Positions 15,768 to 24,585 are shown, counted from the first letter of the stretch. The stretch: 33,809 nucleotides of DNA from CAZKDV01 sp964551645 (GCA_964551645.1 CAZKDV010000013.1:1-33809); one strand, 5' to 3'. Numbers and translations: made by a program. The notes: a model not told the origin generated them from the sequence alone.

Positions 15768-17537
15768 ATGTACGATATTAAAGAACTCAACACTATGTTG
15801 ATAGGAGAGTTGCGAGAAATTGCTACAAAACTTGGTGTTAAACATATTTCAAGATATAAAAAGCAAGACCTTGTTTATGAAATTTTAGACCATCAGGCAG
15901 TTAATCCTTCGGTAATAGAAAAAAAACCAAAAGATAGTTTACCAAAGAAAACTCAAGATAATGAACAAAAAACAAAATTGAATAAACCAAAAAATATTAG
16001 CGAGAAACCAAATCCCCCAAAAGTTGCTACTCCTACAGAAGAAACAGTAGTAGAAAACGAAATTAAAACAGAAAAACCTCAAACTTCTGAAAATAATAAT
16101 AAGAAAAAAAGAAAAAGATTTAATAAACCTCAGCATATTACTTCGTCAAATGGAGGAAATAATAATAAAGGAAAGCAAATTGACCCTGAAAAAATTGAAA
16201 TAGCTGAAAAAGAATTTGCAAAAGAACAGGAAATTAATGTTGATGAAGAACCTGAAGTTATTGTTGAAAAGAAGGAAGAAGCGACAATTACTCAAGAAGA
16301 GGTGAAAACTGAGGTGGAAAAAGAAGTTGATAAGCCACTTGGTGAAAATGGCAAGGATAAACAAGACGAAAAGCAAATAGCAAAGAAAGAACCAAGAAAG
16401 TTTGAATATTCTTATGAACTTGAAGGCGTTGTGTCTGTTGAGGGAGTGTTGGAAATTATGCCTGAAGGCTATGGTTTCCTTCGTTCGTCTGATTTTAATT
16501 ACCTCAATTCACCTGATGATGTTTACATTTCTCAAAGTCAAATAAAATCTATTGGGCTTAAAACAGGAGATACAATAGTTGGATATATTAGACCTACCCG
16601 TGATAATGAAAAATATTATCCTTTGATAAAAATTAAGCATGTTAATGGTCTTCCGCCAGAGCATATAAGAGATAGAATCCCATTTGATTACCTTACTCCA
16701 TTATTCCCAATTTCAAAGTTTAAACTAACCGATCATCCTGAAGCAACATTGTCTTCAAGGGTTATTGATATGTTTACTCCTATTGGCAAAGGGCAAAGAG
16801 GATTAATTGTTGCTCAGCCAAAAACAGGAAAAACGATGATTTTGAAAGAGATTGCAAATGCCATAGCATTCAATCATCCTAATGTGTATCTTATTGTTTT
16901 ATTGATAGATGAGCGACCAGAAGAAGTTACGGATATGATGAGGAGTGTGAAAGCCGAAGTGATAGCTTCAACCTTTGATGAGCCAGCAGATAAACATGTA
17001 CGCATTGCAAATATGGTTTTGGAAAAGGCAAAAAGACTTACTGAATGTGGTCATGATGTGGTGATACTTCTTGATTCAATTACTCGCTTGGCTCGTGCGT
17101 TCAATACTGTAGCACCAGCTTCGGGCAAAGTGTTGTCAGGCGGAGTTGAAGCAAATGCTTTACAAAAACCAAAAAGATTTTTTGGTGCAGCAAGACAGAT
17201 TGAAAACGGAGGTTCTCTAACTATTATAGCGACAGCTTTGATTGATACTGGCTCAAAAATGGACGAAGTTATTTTTGAGGAGTTTAAAGGCACAGGAAAT
17301 ATGGAATTGCAATTGGATAGAAGATTGTCAAATAAAAGGATATATCCTGCTATTGATATTGTTTCGTCAAGCACAAGACGCGATGATTTATTAGTTTCAA
17401 AAGCTTTATTGCAAAGAATTTGGGTGCTACGAAATTTGCTCGCTGATATGACACCAGTTGAAGCCATGCAGTTTGTATCAGATAGAATCAAGTTTACAGA
17501 TACTAACGAAGAGTTTTTACAGTCAATGAATGAATAA
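15768..17537 (+). CDS. rho: Transcription termination factor Rho with long N-terminal linker
   Basis: Hexameric RNA-dependent ATPase that ends transcription. It is 589 residues against about 420 in E. coli. The Rho N-terminal helical domain is at 1-43 (ELNTMLIGELREIATKLG). Residues about 45-215 form an inserted linker rich in Lys, Glu and Asn. The RNA-binding cold-shock-like domain is at about 218-291 (EGVLEIMPEGYGFLRSSDFN). The ATPase follows with Walker A AQPKTGKT at 349-356, DERPEEVTDM, Walker B VILLDSITRLARA, the Q-loop region SGGVEANALQKPKRFFGAAR, and the C-terminal RRDDLLVSKALL. The 151 nt between tRNA-Leu and the ATG has no strict -7 box; it may be a regulated leader or read from the tRNA promoter. 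The next gene starts 8 nt before the rho stop. Confidence 0.96.
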   Translation: MYDIKELNTMLIGELREIATKLGVKHISRYKKQDLVYEILDHQAVNPSVIEKKPKDSLPKKTQDNEQKTKLNKPKNISEKPNPPKVATPTEETVVENEIKTEKPQTSENNNKKKRKRFNKPQHITSSNGGNNNKGKQIDPEKIEIAEKEFAKEQEINVDEEPEVIVEKKEEATITQEEVKTEVEKEVDKPLGENGKDKQDEKQIAKKEPRKFEYSYELEGVVSVEGVLEIMPEGYGFLRSSDFNYLNSPDDVYISQSQIKSIGLKTGDTIVGYIRPTRDNEKYYPLIKIKHVNGLPPEHIRDRIPFDYLTPLFPISKFKLTDHPEATLSSRVIDMFTPIGKGQRGLIVAQPKTGKTMILKEIANAIAFNHPNVYLIVLLIDERPEEVTDMMRSVKAEVIASTFDEPADKHVRIANMVLEKAKRLTECGHDVVILLDSITRLARAFNTVAPASGKVLSGGVEANALQKPKRFFGAARQIENGGSLTIIATALIDTGSKMDEVIFEEFKGTGNMELQLDRRLSNKRIYPAIDIVSSSTRRDDLLVSKALLQRIWVLRNLLADMTPVEAMQFVSDRIKFTDTNEEFLQSMNE

Positions 17538-20211
17538 AAACAATTTAAAGTATTTGTTTTTTTATCTGTTTCTTATAGTGTCTGTTGATTGTTTTGCACA
17601 ACTTACAATATTTGAACGGAACACTTCGCATAGTTTCGAATTTTTATCATCAAATAGTTATTGTTCGCAAACTCCAACAATTATTTCAGAAATAGCCAAA
17701 GCTAACCAAAAAGGATTAACTGCAACTTCTTATCAAATTGACTTTACACTAAGTGAGTCAGTTAAGCGAATTGATGAATCACATTATGTGCTTTTTGCCG
17801 AAATTAAAGAGATCAATCTGCATGGAGATGTTTTGTATAGACACATGAATATAGAGCATTTGCTTATGCCGCAGATGATTAGTTTTGATTTTACTTTGTA
17901 TAGAAATGATGTAAGTTTTGAAAGGATTTTATTAGAGGAAAATGTAAAAAATAACCGTTTACTTGAAAGTCTTGGATATTATACCATTTTAGATAAAACA
18001 TTTCAAGACTCGCTGTCAAATAAGGATTACAGTATTAGTTTAAAAAATATTTCATTTTCGTATGATAGTGATGGCTACGAACTGCTGATGCAAACTATAA
18101 AGCTGATTGAAGCGTATTATCTTGCTGATGTGAGCTTGGACAATATTTCGGCTAAACTTGCCGTGATTGATTTTAATGATTTGCAGAGAGTAGCATTTAA
18201 TTATGTTGTTATTCAAGAAGTTGATAAAGAAATACAATCTTTACAACAAAAAAACTTTCAACAAAAATTGCAATTGTGGAAAGCCGACCCAATAGGATTT
18301 TCCGAAAGAATTGAAAAGTTGGAAAAGCAAAGTTTGTGGCTAAAAACACAAATCCGCGAAAAACATACGCATCTTGATAAATTATATTTTGAAGAAGGAA
18401 AAAGGCAAATAAACATGGGGCATCTCGATTCAGCTATGTTTTATTATGAAAAGACGATAGAATTTAACAGAACTTACACTCCGGCATTAATCGAAAAATC
18501 ATTTATAGAATACAATAAGGATTTGTTTGATACAGCTGTAGAAACTCTGATTTATTTATACGAAAATGCAATTGTTCAAGCAGACGAAAGACAACGATTG
18601 ATTGAGGTGTCAAAAATGATAATTAATGCTGCTGCAAATTCAATTGTCAAAGAGATTGATAGTCAAAATTATACGACTGCTATTGAAAAAATTGAGTATC
18701 TTGAAAAATTATGCAATATTTCTACTGATTTGCACTGTATTAGCGAAATCCAAGCTATTAAAGCAAAATCAATTCACGGAATGTATAGGTCGTATCTTAC
18801 TGTTGTAGAAAAAGCAATTGAAAACAAGAAGTTTGAAATTGCTACAGTTTATATTGAAGCAGCAAAGGATTATCAAAAAGAAAATAGTTTGTATATTATT
18901 AACTCTTTAGAGGCAGAACATTATTACCAAAAAATTGTTCATCAAGCAAGTATGGAAATTGAAAGATTAATTAAAATCAATCAAACGCAGAAGTCTATTG
19001 AACTTGCTTTTTGGTTGGAAGATTTTTGCAATTCTACCATTAATGTTGATTGTCAAGGAGTGCAAGCAAGCAAAGAATATTCATTGAGGGAATATTACAA
19101 CTCTTGCATCAGATTAATAAAAGCAGAAATTGATAAGAAAAAACAAAATTCGGCTGAAAATTTGTTTTCAGAATTAGAAAACTTTATTGCTCAACATAAG
19201 GAAATTTCATTTGATGAGCAGTATAAGCATGTTCAGAAAGCACTTGCAACACTTCAATATCAAAATGCAATAAACTCAGGTTTAAAGCATAAAGAAAGTA
19301 AAAATACGGCATCGGCATACGCTGATTTTGTTACTGCTTGTCGCTTACAACAAAAGTTTGATTTAGTACCGAATGCTAATTTTCAAAAACAATCTGCAAG
19401 TGTAATTAGAGAATATTTGCCAATAAAAATGAGTGCCGATTTGAATAATTTTAATTTATATACTTATTCTGAATTTGTTGGCAAACTTGCATATTATGAC
19501 ACAATTATCAATTGTTTTCAGCTTGCTCAAGTAGAGGCAGTTAGTCAGTTGTATAATAATTTGTTAAACTACGAAAAACAATTTTTGTGCGATAGCATTT
19601 CAAAGCAATGTATGCTCGGACTTGTTAAAACAAGAAATAATATTGAAAATCAAAAGTTTGCATCTGCGAAAGCTATATTGGATTCGGTTCAAGCTATTAA
19701 ATTACAAAATTATTTATGTGATATTTTAAATTTTGACGAATATGTAAATATTTCTGCATTAAATCATGCTGTGGAGTGGGAGAAAAAAATGGAGAATATT
19801 AGCATTTTATATCAATTAGGCGAGTATGAAAAAGTATTGGTCGAATATGATGAATTATTACAATATATTAAGCCATATTCTATTGATGAAATATATGTTT
19901 TGACAATACCAATTGAAACTTTTATTTGGAACTTTAAGAATCCTGAATTGCTAAAAGTTGCATTTGATTATTTTTATCAAAATAAAAATTATGATTTAGC
20001 GTTTATGATTTTGGATTATTTAAGACAAATAGAAGTGCCTGCTACGAGCCTGAAAACACAACAAAAAAGTATAGGAGAAAAATTGGCAGTTAGAGATAAA
20101 ATAAATAATTACGATGCAAACTATAAAGTAAACATATTGAAATATTCAGAGGGAGATAGTTTTTATTTGTATTTTAGCAAATCGTATAAAAAAACTTGGA
20201 AAAAACATTAA
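17530..20211 (+). CDS. Large exported TPR-containing protein of unknown function
   Basis: An 893-residue protein I do not recognise beyond its architecture. A signal peptide (1-24, ending DCFAQ) is followed by a mixed domain at about 30-230 that contains no known motif, a coiled-coil-like helix at about 232-290 (QEVDKEIQSLQQKNFQQKL and EKLEKQSLWLKTQI), and TPR-like helical repeats from about 297 (FEEGKRQINMGHLDSAMFYYEKTIEF) continuing irregularly to about 860. It is probably periplasmic or attached to an outer-membrane complex, by inference. Its ATG overlaps the rho stop by 8 nt, which suggests translational coupling; pepE follows 11 nt after its stop. Base composition matches the neighbours. 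Confidence 0.72.
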   Translation: MNKNNLKYLFFYLFLIVSVDCFAQLTIFERNTSHSFEFLSSNSYCSQTPTIISEIAKANQKGLTATSYQIDFTLSESVKRIDESHYVLFAEIKEINLHGDVLYRHMNIEHLLMPQMISFDFTLYRNDVSFERILLEENVKNNRLLESLGYYTILDKTFQDSLSNKDYSISLKNISFSYDSDGYELLMQTIKLIEAYYLADVSLDNISAKLAVIDFNDLQRVAFNYVVIQEVDKEIQSLQQKNFQQKLQLWKADPIGFSERIEKLEKQSLWLKTQIREKHTHLDKLYFEEGKRQINMGHLDSAMFYYEKTIEFNRTYTPALIEKSFIEYNKDLFDTAVETLIYLYENAIVQADERQRLIEVSKMIINAAANSIVKEIDSQNYTTAIEKIEYLEKLCNISTDLHCISEIQAIKAKSIHGMYRSYLTVVEKAIENKKFEIATVYIEAAKDYQKENSLYIINSLEAEHYYQKIVHQASMEIERLIKINQTQKSIELAFWLEDFCNSTINVDCQGVQASKEYSLREYYNSCIRLIKAEIDKKKQNSAENLFSELENFIAQHKEISFDEQYKHVQKALATLQYQNAINSGLKHKESKNTASAYADFVTACRLQQKFDLVPNANFQKQSASVIREYLPIKMSADLNNFNLYTYSEFVGKLAYYDTIINCFQLAQVEAVSQLYNNLLNYEKQFLCDSISKQCMLGLVKTRNNIENQKFASAKAILDSVQAIKLQNYLCDILNFDEYVNISALNHAVEWEKKMENISILYQLGEYEKVLVEYDELLQYIKPYSIDEIYVLTIPIETFIWNFKNPELLKVAFDYFYQNKNYDLAFMILDYLRQIEVPATSLKTQQKSIGEKLAVRDKINNYDANYKVNILKYSEGDSFYLYFSKSYKKTWKKH

Positions 20212-20222
20212 AAATAAATATT

Positions 20223-20964
20223 ATGAAATTATTATTATTGAGCAATTCAACTAATTCTGGCGAGGCGTATTTAGGTTGGCCCAGACAGTATATTCAAGAT
20301 TTTTTCAACAAACATCAAGTATCCGAAGTTTTGTTTATTCCTTACGCTGGAGTTAATCTTTCCAATGAAGATGTAAAAACTTCTTATGATATTTATGAAA
20401 CAAAAGTCTCATCAGTATTTTCCGAACTAGGTATAAAGATAAATTCAATTCACAAAGCTAAAGACCCGATAAAAGCAGTAGAAAATGCTAAAGCAATTGC
20501 TGTTGGCGGTGGCAACACTTTTCATNNNNNNNNNNTTAGTGCATGAATTGCATACATTAAAACTAATTGAACCAATTCGTGAAAGAGTGCGTCAAGGTAT
20601 GCCATTTGCGGGTTGGAGTGCAGGTTCAAATGTTGCTTGTCCGACAATGAAAACTACTAACGATATGCCAATTATTGACCCTCCATCGTTTAATTGTTTG
20701 AATCTTATACCATTCCAAATAAATCCGCATTACTTGGATAAAAATCCCGAAGGACACGGAGGCGAAACCCGTCAGCAAAGGTTAGAAGAATTTATGTTTA
20801 TCAATAGAGATATTTATGTTGTCGGCTTGAGAGAAGGAACTCTGCTTGAAGTTGAAGAAAATAAGATTGAACTTAAAGGAGACAAACCACTTGTTGTGTT
20901 CAAACACGGACAAGAACCTCAAAATTTTGCACCTTTTATGAATATTGATTTTTTATTGAAATAA
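20223..20964 (+). CDS. pepE: Alpha-aspartyl dipeptidase (peptidase E, S51), interrupted by 10 Ns
   Basis: Cytoplasmic serine peptidase cleaving Asp-X dipeptides. The first part runs from the ATG at 20223 (MKLLLLSNSTNSGEAYLGWP) to VGGGNTFH at 20525; the second part restarts at 20536 with LVHELHTLKLIEPI. Dropping the Ns gives 732 nt, a single 243-residue frame. In that frame the nucleophile Ser129 in GWSAGSN, Asp144 in NDMPIIDP and His166 in INPHY are spaced +15 and +37, exactly as Ser120, Asp135 and His157 of the E. coli enzyme. The ETRQQRLEEF segment is also typical. The upstream in-frame ATG at 20196 lies inside the preceding gene and is not the start. A SAM methyltransferase gene follows after 3 nt. 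Confidence 0.93.
20526..20535. other. Assembly gap (10 N), probably a join with no missing bases
   Basis: Ten unknown bases within pepE. Comparing with E. coli PepE (GGGNTFQ-LLKQC), the residues either side (NTFH and LVHEL) are adjacent, and removing the Ns keeps the frame. Confidence 0.9.
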
Positions 20965-20967
20965 TTT

Positions 20968-21564
20968 ATGACTTTAAGTGCTTGGGACGAGAAATACTCT
21001 CAAAATCAACATATATACGGAACAGAACCTAATGCTTTTATAAAATTTTTTATTGATAAACTAAATGCCGGAAAAATTTTGTTTCCAGCCGAAGGCGAAG
21101 GACGAAATGCAGTATATGCTGCCAAGAAAGGCTGGACTGTAGAGGCTTTTGATTCAAGTCCGATAGCCGTGAAAAATGCAATAAACTGGGCAGGTAAAAA
21201 CAATGTGAAAATTAATTATACTAACGAAGATGTAATTTTTTACACCCCTAAATCAGATTATTTTCATATAGTTGCCGTGAGTTTCTTACATTTGCCGAGA
21301 GTGCATAGACGAATATTTTCAGTGAAAATGTGGGAGAGTTTGAGAATTGGAGGCAAGATGATTATGGAAGTTTTTTCTAAGGAACAATTGAAATTATCGT
21401 CAGGCGGACCAAAAAATGAAGATTTGCTTTATTCTGAAGAAGATATTTTGAACGACTTTCCGTGCTTTAAAATTGAAAGTTTAAAAACTGTAACTGTAGA
21501 TTTGAACGAAGGAAACGGACACAAAGGAAAAGCTTCGGTGATTAGATTTATTGGTATCAAATAA
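20968..21564 (+). CDS. Class I SAM-dependent methyltransferase, TehB-like
   Basis: A 198-residue cytoplasmic methyltransferase. The opening WDEKYSQNQHIYGTEPNAFI is typical of TehB/thiopurine-type small-molecule methyltransferases. SAM-binding motif I is ILFPAEGEGRNAVYAAKKGW (about 37-56), with Glu-Gly-Glu-Gly in place of the usual G-x-G-x-G, followed by VEAFDSSPIAVKNA (motif II acid) and the LRIGGKMIMEVFSK strand. FSKEQLKLSSGGPK is also usual in this subgroup. The substrate is unknown; tellurite or thiol methylation is possible only by analogy. It lies 3 nt after pepE, and the flippase promoter begins 31 nt after its stop. Confidence 0.85.
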   Translation: MTLSAWDEKYSQNQHIYGTEPNAFIKFFIDKLNAGKILFPAEGEGRNAVYAAKKGWTVEAFDSSPIAVKNAINWAGKNNVKINYTNEDVIFYTPKSDYFHIVAVSFLHLPRVHRRIFSVKMWESLRIGGKMIMEVFSKEQLKLSSGGPKNEDLLYSEEDILNDFPCFKIESLKTVTVDLNEGNGHKGKASVIRFIGIK

Positions 21565-21595
21565 TTATTTCAAAAGCATTTTTGAGAAATATCAG

Positions 21596-21603
21596 TAACT
21601 TTG
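21596..21603 (+). promoter_or_regulatory. -7 box of the flippase gene promoter (TAACTTTG)
   Basis: Perfect TAnnTTTG, 24 nt before the TTG start codon at 21628. It fixes the leader so that no upstream start is possible. Confidence 0.65.
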
Positions 21604-21627
21604 AACCGAGTAAATAAATAGGACAAT

Positions 21628-23175
21628 TTGAACGCGATAGGAAAACTTGCAGGGCAAACAGCTATTTACGGTTTGAGTAGTGTACTTGGGCGAGTTCTAA
21701 ACTTTTTGTTAGTTCCGCTTTATGCCCGATTGTTTTTGCCCGAAGAAGCAGCCGTATATGTCGAAATGTACGCTTATGTTGCTTTTTTTAATATCATTTT
21801 GACTTACGGAATGGAAACTGCATTTTTTAGATATTCTGAAATTGCAGATGATAAAAATAAGGTGTATTCAACTACGCTGATTTCCATACTGTCAACTTCT
21901 GCTTTGTTTATTGTCGGAATGTTGTTTTATTCCCAGCAGATTGCCAATTTAATTAAATATCCCGAACACCCCGAATATATTATATATTTCATTTTTATTG
22001 TTGCAATTGATGCCATAAATGCAATTCCATTTGCCAAGCTCAGAGCAGATAATAAAGCAATGAGATTTGCACTAATAAAAACCACAAATATTGCAATTAA
22101 CATTGGTTCCAACTTATTATTGCTTTTGGTTATTCCGTACTTGTATAATATTGTTGATAGTGTTGCAACAAAGCAGTTTTTGTCAAATTTTACCGATGGC
22201 ACACCTCAAGTTGCATATATTTTCGTTTCAAATTTGATTGCTTCTTTTGTAACAACTTTACTGCTTATTCCTGAAATATTTAAAATCAAATTCAAACTTG
22301 ATTTTGCTTTGCTAAAATCCATGCTTGCTTACGCTTTTCCGCTGCTGATATTTGGTTTGGCAGGCATCGTAAACGAAACTATTGATAGAGTTTTGTTAAA
22401 ATATTTGCTTCCATCAGAAACTGCTATGCACGATTTGGGAATTTATGGAATGTGCTATAAAATTTCTATTTTCATAACAATTTTCATACAAGCATTTCGA
22501 TATGCTGCCGAACCTTTCTTTTTTTCGCAACACAAAGAAAGTAACGCAAAAGAAGTGTATGCTATTGTAATGCACTATTTTATCATAGTTTGCTTGTTTA
22601 TGTTTCTCGGAATAATGTTGTACATGGATATTGTTAAGCATTTTGTTTCGGCTAAATATTTTTCAGGCTTGCATATAGTGCCAATTTTATTGTTTGCAAA
22701 TATTTTTCTCGGCATATTTTACAATCTTTCAATTTGGTATAAACTTACCGGGCATACGCGTTTTGGTGCATATTTGAGCTTAATAGGGGCGGGGATAACG
22801 ATTGCTTTAAATATTGTGCTTATTCCTCTTTTGGGCTATCTTGGGGCTGCATGGACAACTTTAATTTGCTATTTCGCTATGATGGTGCTTTCGTATATGA
22901 TTGGAGAAAAATACTACCCTGTGCCGTACAATATTAAAGGTGCCATCTTTTATTCGTGCATTGCACTTGCCTTTTATGGCTTTGCCAAGTTGATGAATTA
23001 TTTCCATCAAATGCATGATTTTGTTCAGTTTTTGCCTATTAATTATCAAATACTCAAGTTTGCTGTACATACGATTTTGATTTTGACATTTTTTGTAATT
23101 ATTCTGAAAAAAGAAACAGAACTGACCAATATGATTAAAAGTGCCTTAATTAAATTTCGTTCAAAAAAAGCATAA
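21628..23175 (+). CDS. Polysaccharide/lipid-linked sugar flippase, MOP superfamily (Wzx-like), TTG start
   Basis: A 515-residue inner-membrane protein with about 14 hydrophobic spans. The opening KLAGQTAIYGLSSVLGRVLNFLLVPLYARLF and the following YGMETAFFRYSE are typical of the polysaccharide biosynthesis branch of the MOP exporters, which flip undecaprenyl-linked glycans or lipid II-type precursors to the outer leaflet. The first codon is TTG, preceded by ATAGGACAA, one of the few recognisable Shine-Dalgarno-like sites in the window; no ATG occurs until well inside the first membrane segments, and the -7 box lies 24 nt upstream. A secreted protein of unknown function follows after 3 nt. No glycosyltransferases are adjacent, so the cargo is unknown. 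Confidence 0.88.
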   Translation: MNAIGKLAGQTAIYGLSSVLGRVLNFLLVPLYARLFLPEEAAVYVEMYAYVAFFNIILTYGMETAFFRYSEIADDKNKVYSTTLISILSTSALFIVGMLFYSQQIANLIKYPEHPEYIIYFIFIVAIDAINAIPFAKLRADNKAMRFALIKTTNIAINIGSNLLLLLVIPYLYNIVDSVATKQFLSNFTDGTPQVAYIFVSNLIASFVTTLLLIPEIFKIKFKLDFALLKSMLAYAFPLLIFGLAGIVNETIDRVLLKYLLPSETAMHDLGIYGMCYKISIFITIFIQAFRYAAEPFFFSQHKESNAKEVYAIVMHYFIIVCLFMFLGIMLYMDIVKHFVSAKYFSGLHIVPILLFANIFLGIFYNLSIWYKLTGHTRFGAYLSLIGAGITIALNIVLIPLLGYLGAAWTTLICYFAMMVLSYMIGEKYYPVPYNIKGAIFYSCIALAFYGFAKLMNYFHQMHDFVQFLPINYQILKFAVHTILILTFFVIILKKETELTNMIKSALIKFRSKKA

Positions 23176-23178
23176 ACA

Positions 23179-24168
23179 ATGAAAATTAGATATATAGTTT
23201 TGTTATTGGTTTGGACTTTTAGCATAAAAGGAGTTTTTGCCCAATTAGTTGATGAAAAAGACAAACACGAACTTACGGTGTTTTTGATGAGTTCAACACG
23301 ACCAATTAGTTGGGAAAGCCCAAGAACATTGTATAAATCAACTTTAAAATCTTATTCAAAAACCATATTTACAAAGGGAATGCGTTTTTTGGGACACGCC
23401 GTATTTAGCCTAAAAACAGACCTATTGGAAGATACTTTGTGGATGGGAATTGCACCAATGGACTATAAAGATTTTTCGCATCAGCTTTTTGTCGAAAAAA
23501 TAGGATTGGGAGTTTTGGGATATCCGTTTAAATCAAAAATTGAAGAAAAGGATTTTTTGAAAGAAAATTTGATTTTGAATGCCGAAAGATCGGAAGTTAC
23601 TTTTATGAGATTTCAGATTAGCAGAGAGTCGGCACAGCAAATAATTGATTTTTTAAATATTTTTCAGGGATATGTGGAAGAAATAAACGGTTCACCAAGC
23701 AATTATTATGGCGGAATTTTTATGCCTTTGTATTATGGCGAAGGCTCTGGATGTACTGCTCTTTGTGTTGCTGCAATGGAAGCAGCCGGAATTGTGTTTG
23801 ACGAAGAAACAAAAAATGAATGGATGGTGAGTGTTGATTTGCCAATGAATTTAATAGGAGGAGAGTTTAATAATGACAAAAAAATTGCCTTAAAAAGGAT
23901 TAAAAAAACAAAATCATGGTATAAAGGCAAGGGACTTGAAAATGTTGATTATGTAAATTTTGATATTTATGATGCCAATCATATATTTGAATGGGTGAAT
24001 AAAAGAATTAATTCAATGTCGAATATAACTTGTTCATTATCAAATAGTTGTAAAATAAAGGGCATTTCTTTTGATTATACTCACATCAAGGCAGATGGAT
24101 TTTTGTTGCAACAATACCGACCTAATCCAAATCTCTTTATTAATAAATATTTTGAGCTTTTAAAGTAA
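23179..24168 (+). CDS. Exported protein of unknown function with conserved-looking His and Cys motifs
   Basis: A 329-residue protein with a signal peptide (1-22, ending GVFAQ). I do not recognise the family with confidence. Two motif-like stretches stand out: MRFLGHAVFSL with His73, and GEGSGCTALCVAAMEAAGI with Cys192 and Cys196. A His near the start of a strand followed much later by a Cys at the start of a hydrophobic helix is the layout of permuted papain-like (NlpC/P60-LRAT, YiiX) folds, which can be amidases or acyltransferases acting on the cell wall or lipids. That is inference only. It starts 3 nt after the flippase stop and is surely co-transcribed with it, so a role with the exported glycan is plausible. 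Confidence 0.65.
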   Translation: MKIRYIVLLLVWTFSIKGVFAQLVDEKDKHELTVFLMSSTRPISWESPRTLYKSTLKSYSKTIFTKGMRFLGHAVFSLKTDLLEDTLWMGIAPMDYKDFSHQLFVEKIGLGVLGYPFKSKIEEKDFLKENLILNAERSEVTFMRFQISRESAQQIIDFLNIFQGYVEEINGSPSNYYGGIFMPLYYGEGSGCTALCVAAMEAAGIVFDEETKNEWMVSVDLPMNLIGGEFNNDKKIALKRIKKTKSWYKGKGLENVDYVNFDIYDANHIFEWVNKRINSMSNITCSLSNSCKIKGISFDYTHIKADGFLLQQYRPNPNLFINKYFELLK

Positions 24169-24186
24169 TTTTAATTGGTTTTTGCA

Positions 24187-24417
24187 TCAGCCTTTTGAAA
24201 AGCTCAACAGTTTATTGCGATAATGCTCATATTGCTTTCGCCTTGTGGCTATTTCGGCAGGCAAACTGGTTGAAATGTCATTTGCTAAAGTATCAAATTT
24301 ATCCAATATTTCTACTATGCGATTTTGTTTTTCGAGTGTAGGAATGGGGATTTTATAATTTTCAACTTTTACTTCATTTATGTTTGATTGTATTCTTTCT
24401 ACTAATGATTTCAGATT
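24187..24417 (-). pseudogene. hsdS: 3' fragment of a type I restriction specificity subunit (hsdS relic)
   Basis: Reverse-strand reading of 76 codons ending in TGA at 24187-24189. It encodes the C-terminal conserved repeat and tail of HsdS: YKIPIPTLEKQNRIVEILD, then KFDTLANDISTSLPAEIATR, then RKQYEHYRNKLLSF. This is the standard end of type I S subunits, which are normally about 400 residues with two target-recognition domains. An in-frame TAA at 24418-24420 closes the frame upstream and no start codon is present, so only the tail remains. No hsdM or hsdR is in the window. It lies between the 3' end of the preceding plus-strand gene and tRNA-Lys, just downstream of the tRNA 3' end. Confidence 0.82.
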
Positions 24418-24478
24418 TTAATCATCTTTTTTTAGCTGCAAACTAAATGATTTGTAACTTATGATTAAGTGATTTGGA

Positions 24479-24502
24479 TTTTTTGTTTGAAACAAAAAAA
24501 AA
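24479..24502 (-). terminator. Possible terminator after tRNA-Lys
   Basis: Read on the minus strand, one base after the tRNA 3' end there is a run of nine T (24494-24502). It overlaps an AT-only inverted repeat (arms 24479-24488 and 24490-24499). The T run is clear; the hairpin lacks G-C pairs apart from one, so it is weak. Confidence 0.4.
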
Positions 24503-24503
24503 G

Positions 24504-24576
24504 TCTCCCCGACAGGATTCGAACCTGTGACCCATTGATTAAGAGTCAATTGCTCTACCAGCTGAGCTACGGAGAG
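24504..24576 (-). tRNA. tRNA-Lys (anticodon CTT)
   Basis: A 73-nt cloverleaf on the minus strand: acceptor CTCTCCG/CGGGGAG (one U-G pair), D-arm GCTC/GAGC with G18G19, anticodon stem ATTGA/TCAAT around CTCTTAA, T-arm ACAGG/CCTGT around TTCGAAT, discriminator A. CCA is not encoded. Confidence 0.97.
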
Positions 24577-24585
24577 AGGAGGGTG

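Noticed and set aside
15939..16376. Phe-rich minus-strand frames opposite the rho linker
   Set aside because: Complement of Lys/Glu-rich codons gives Phe/Leu runs; shadow frames.
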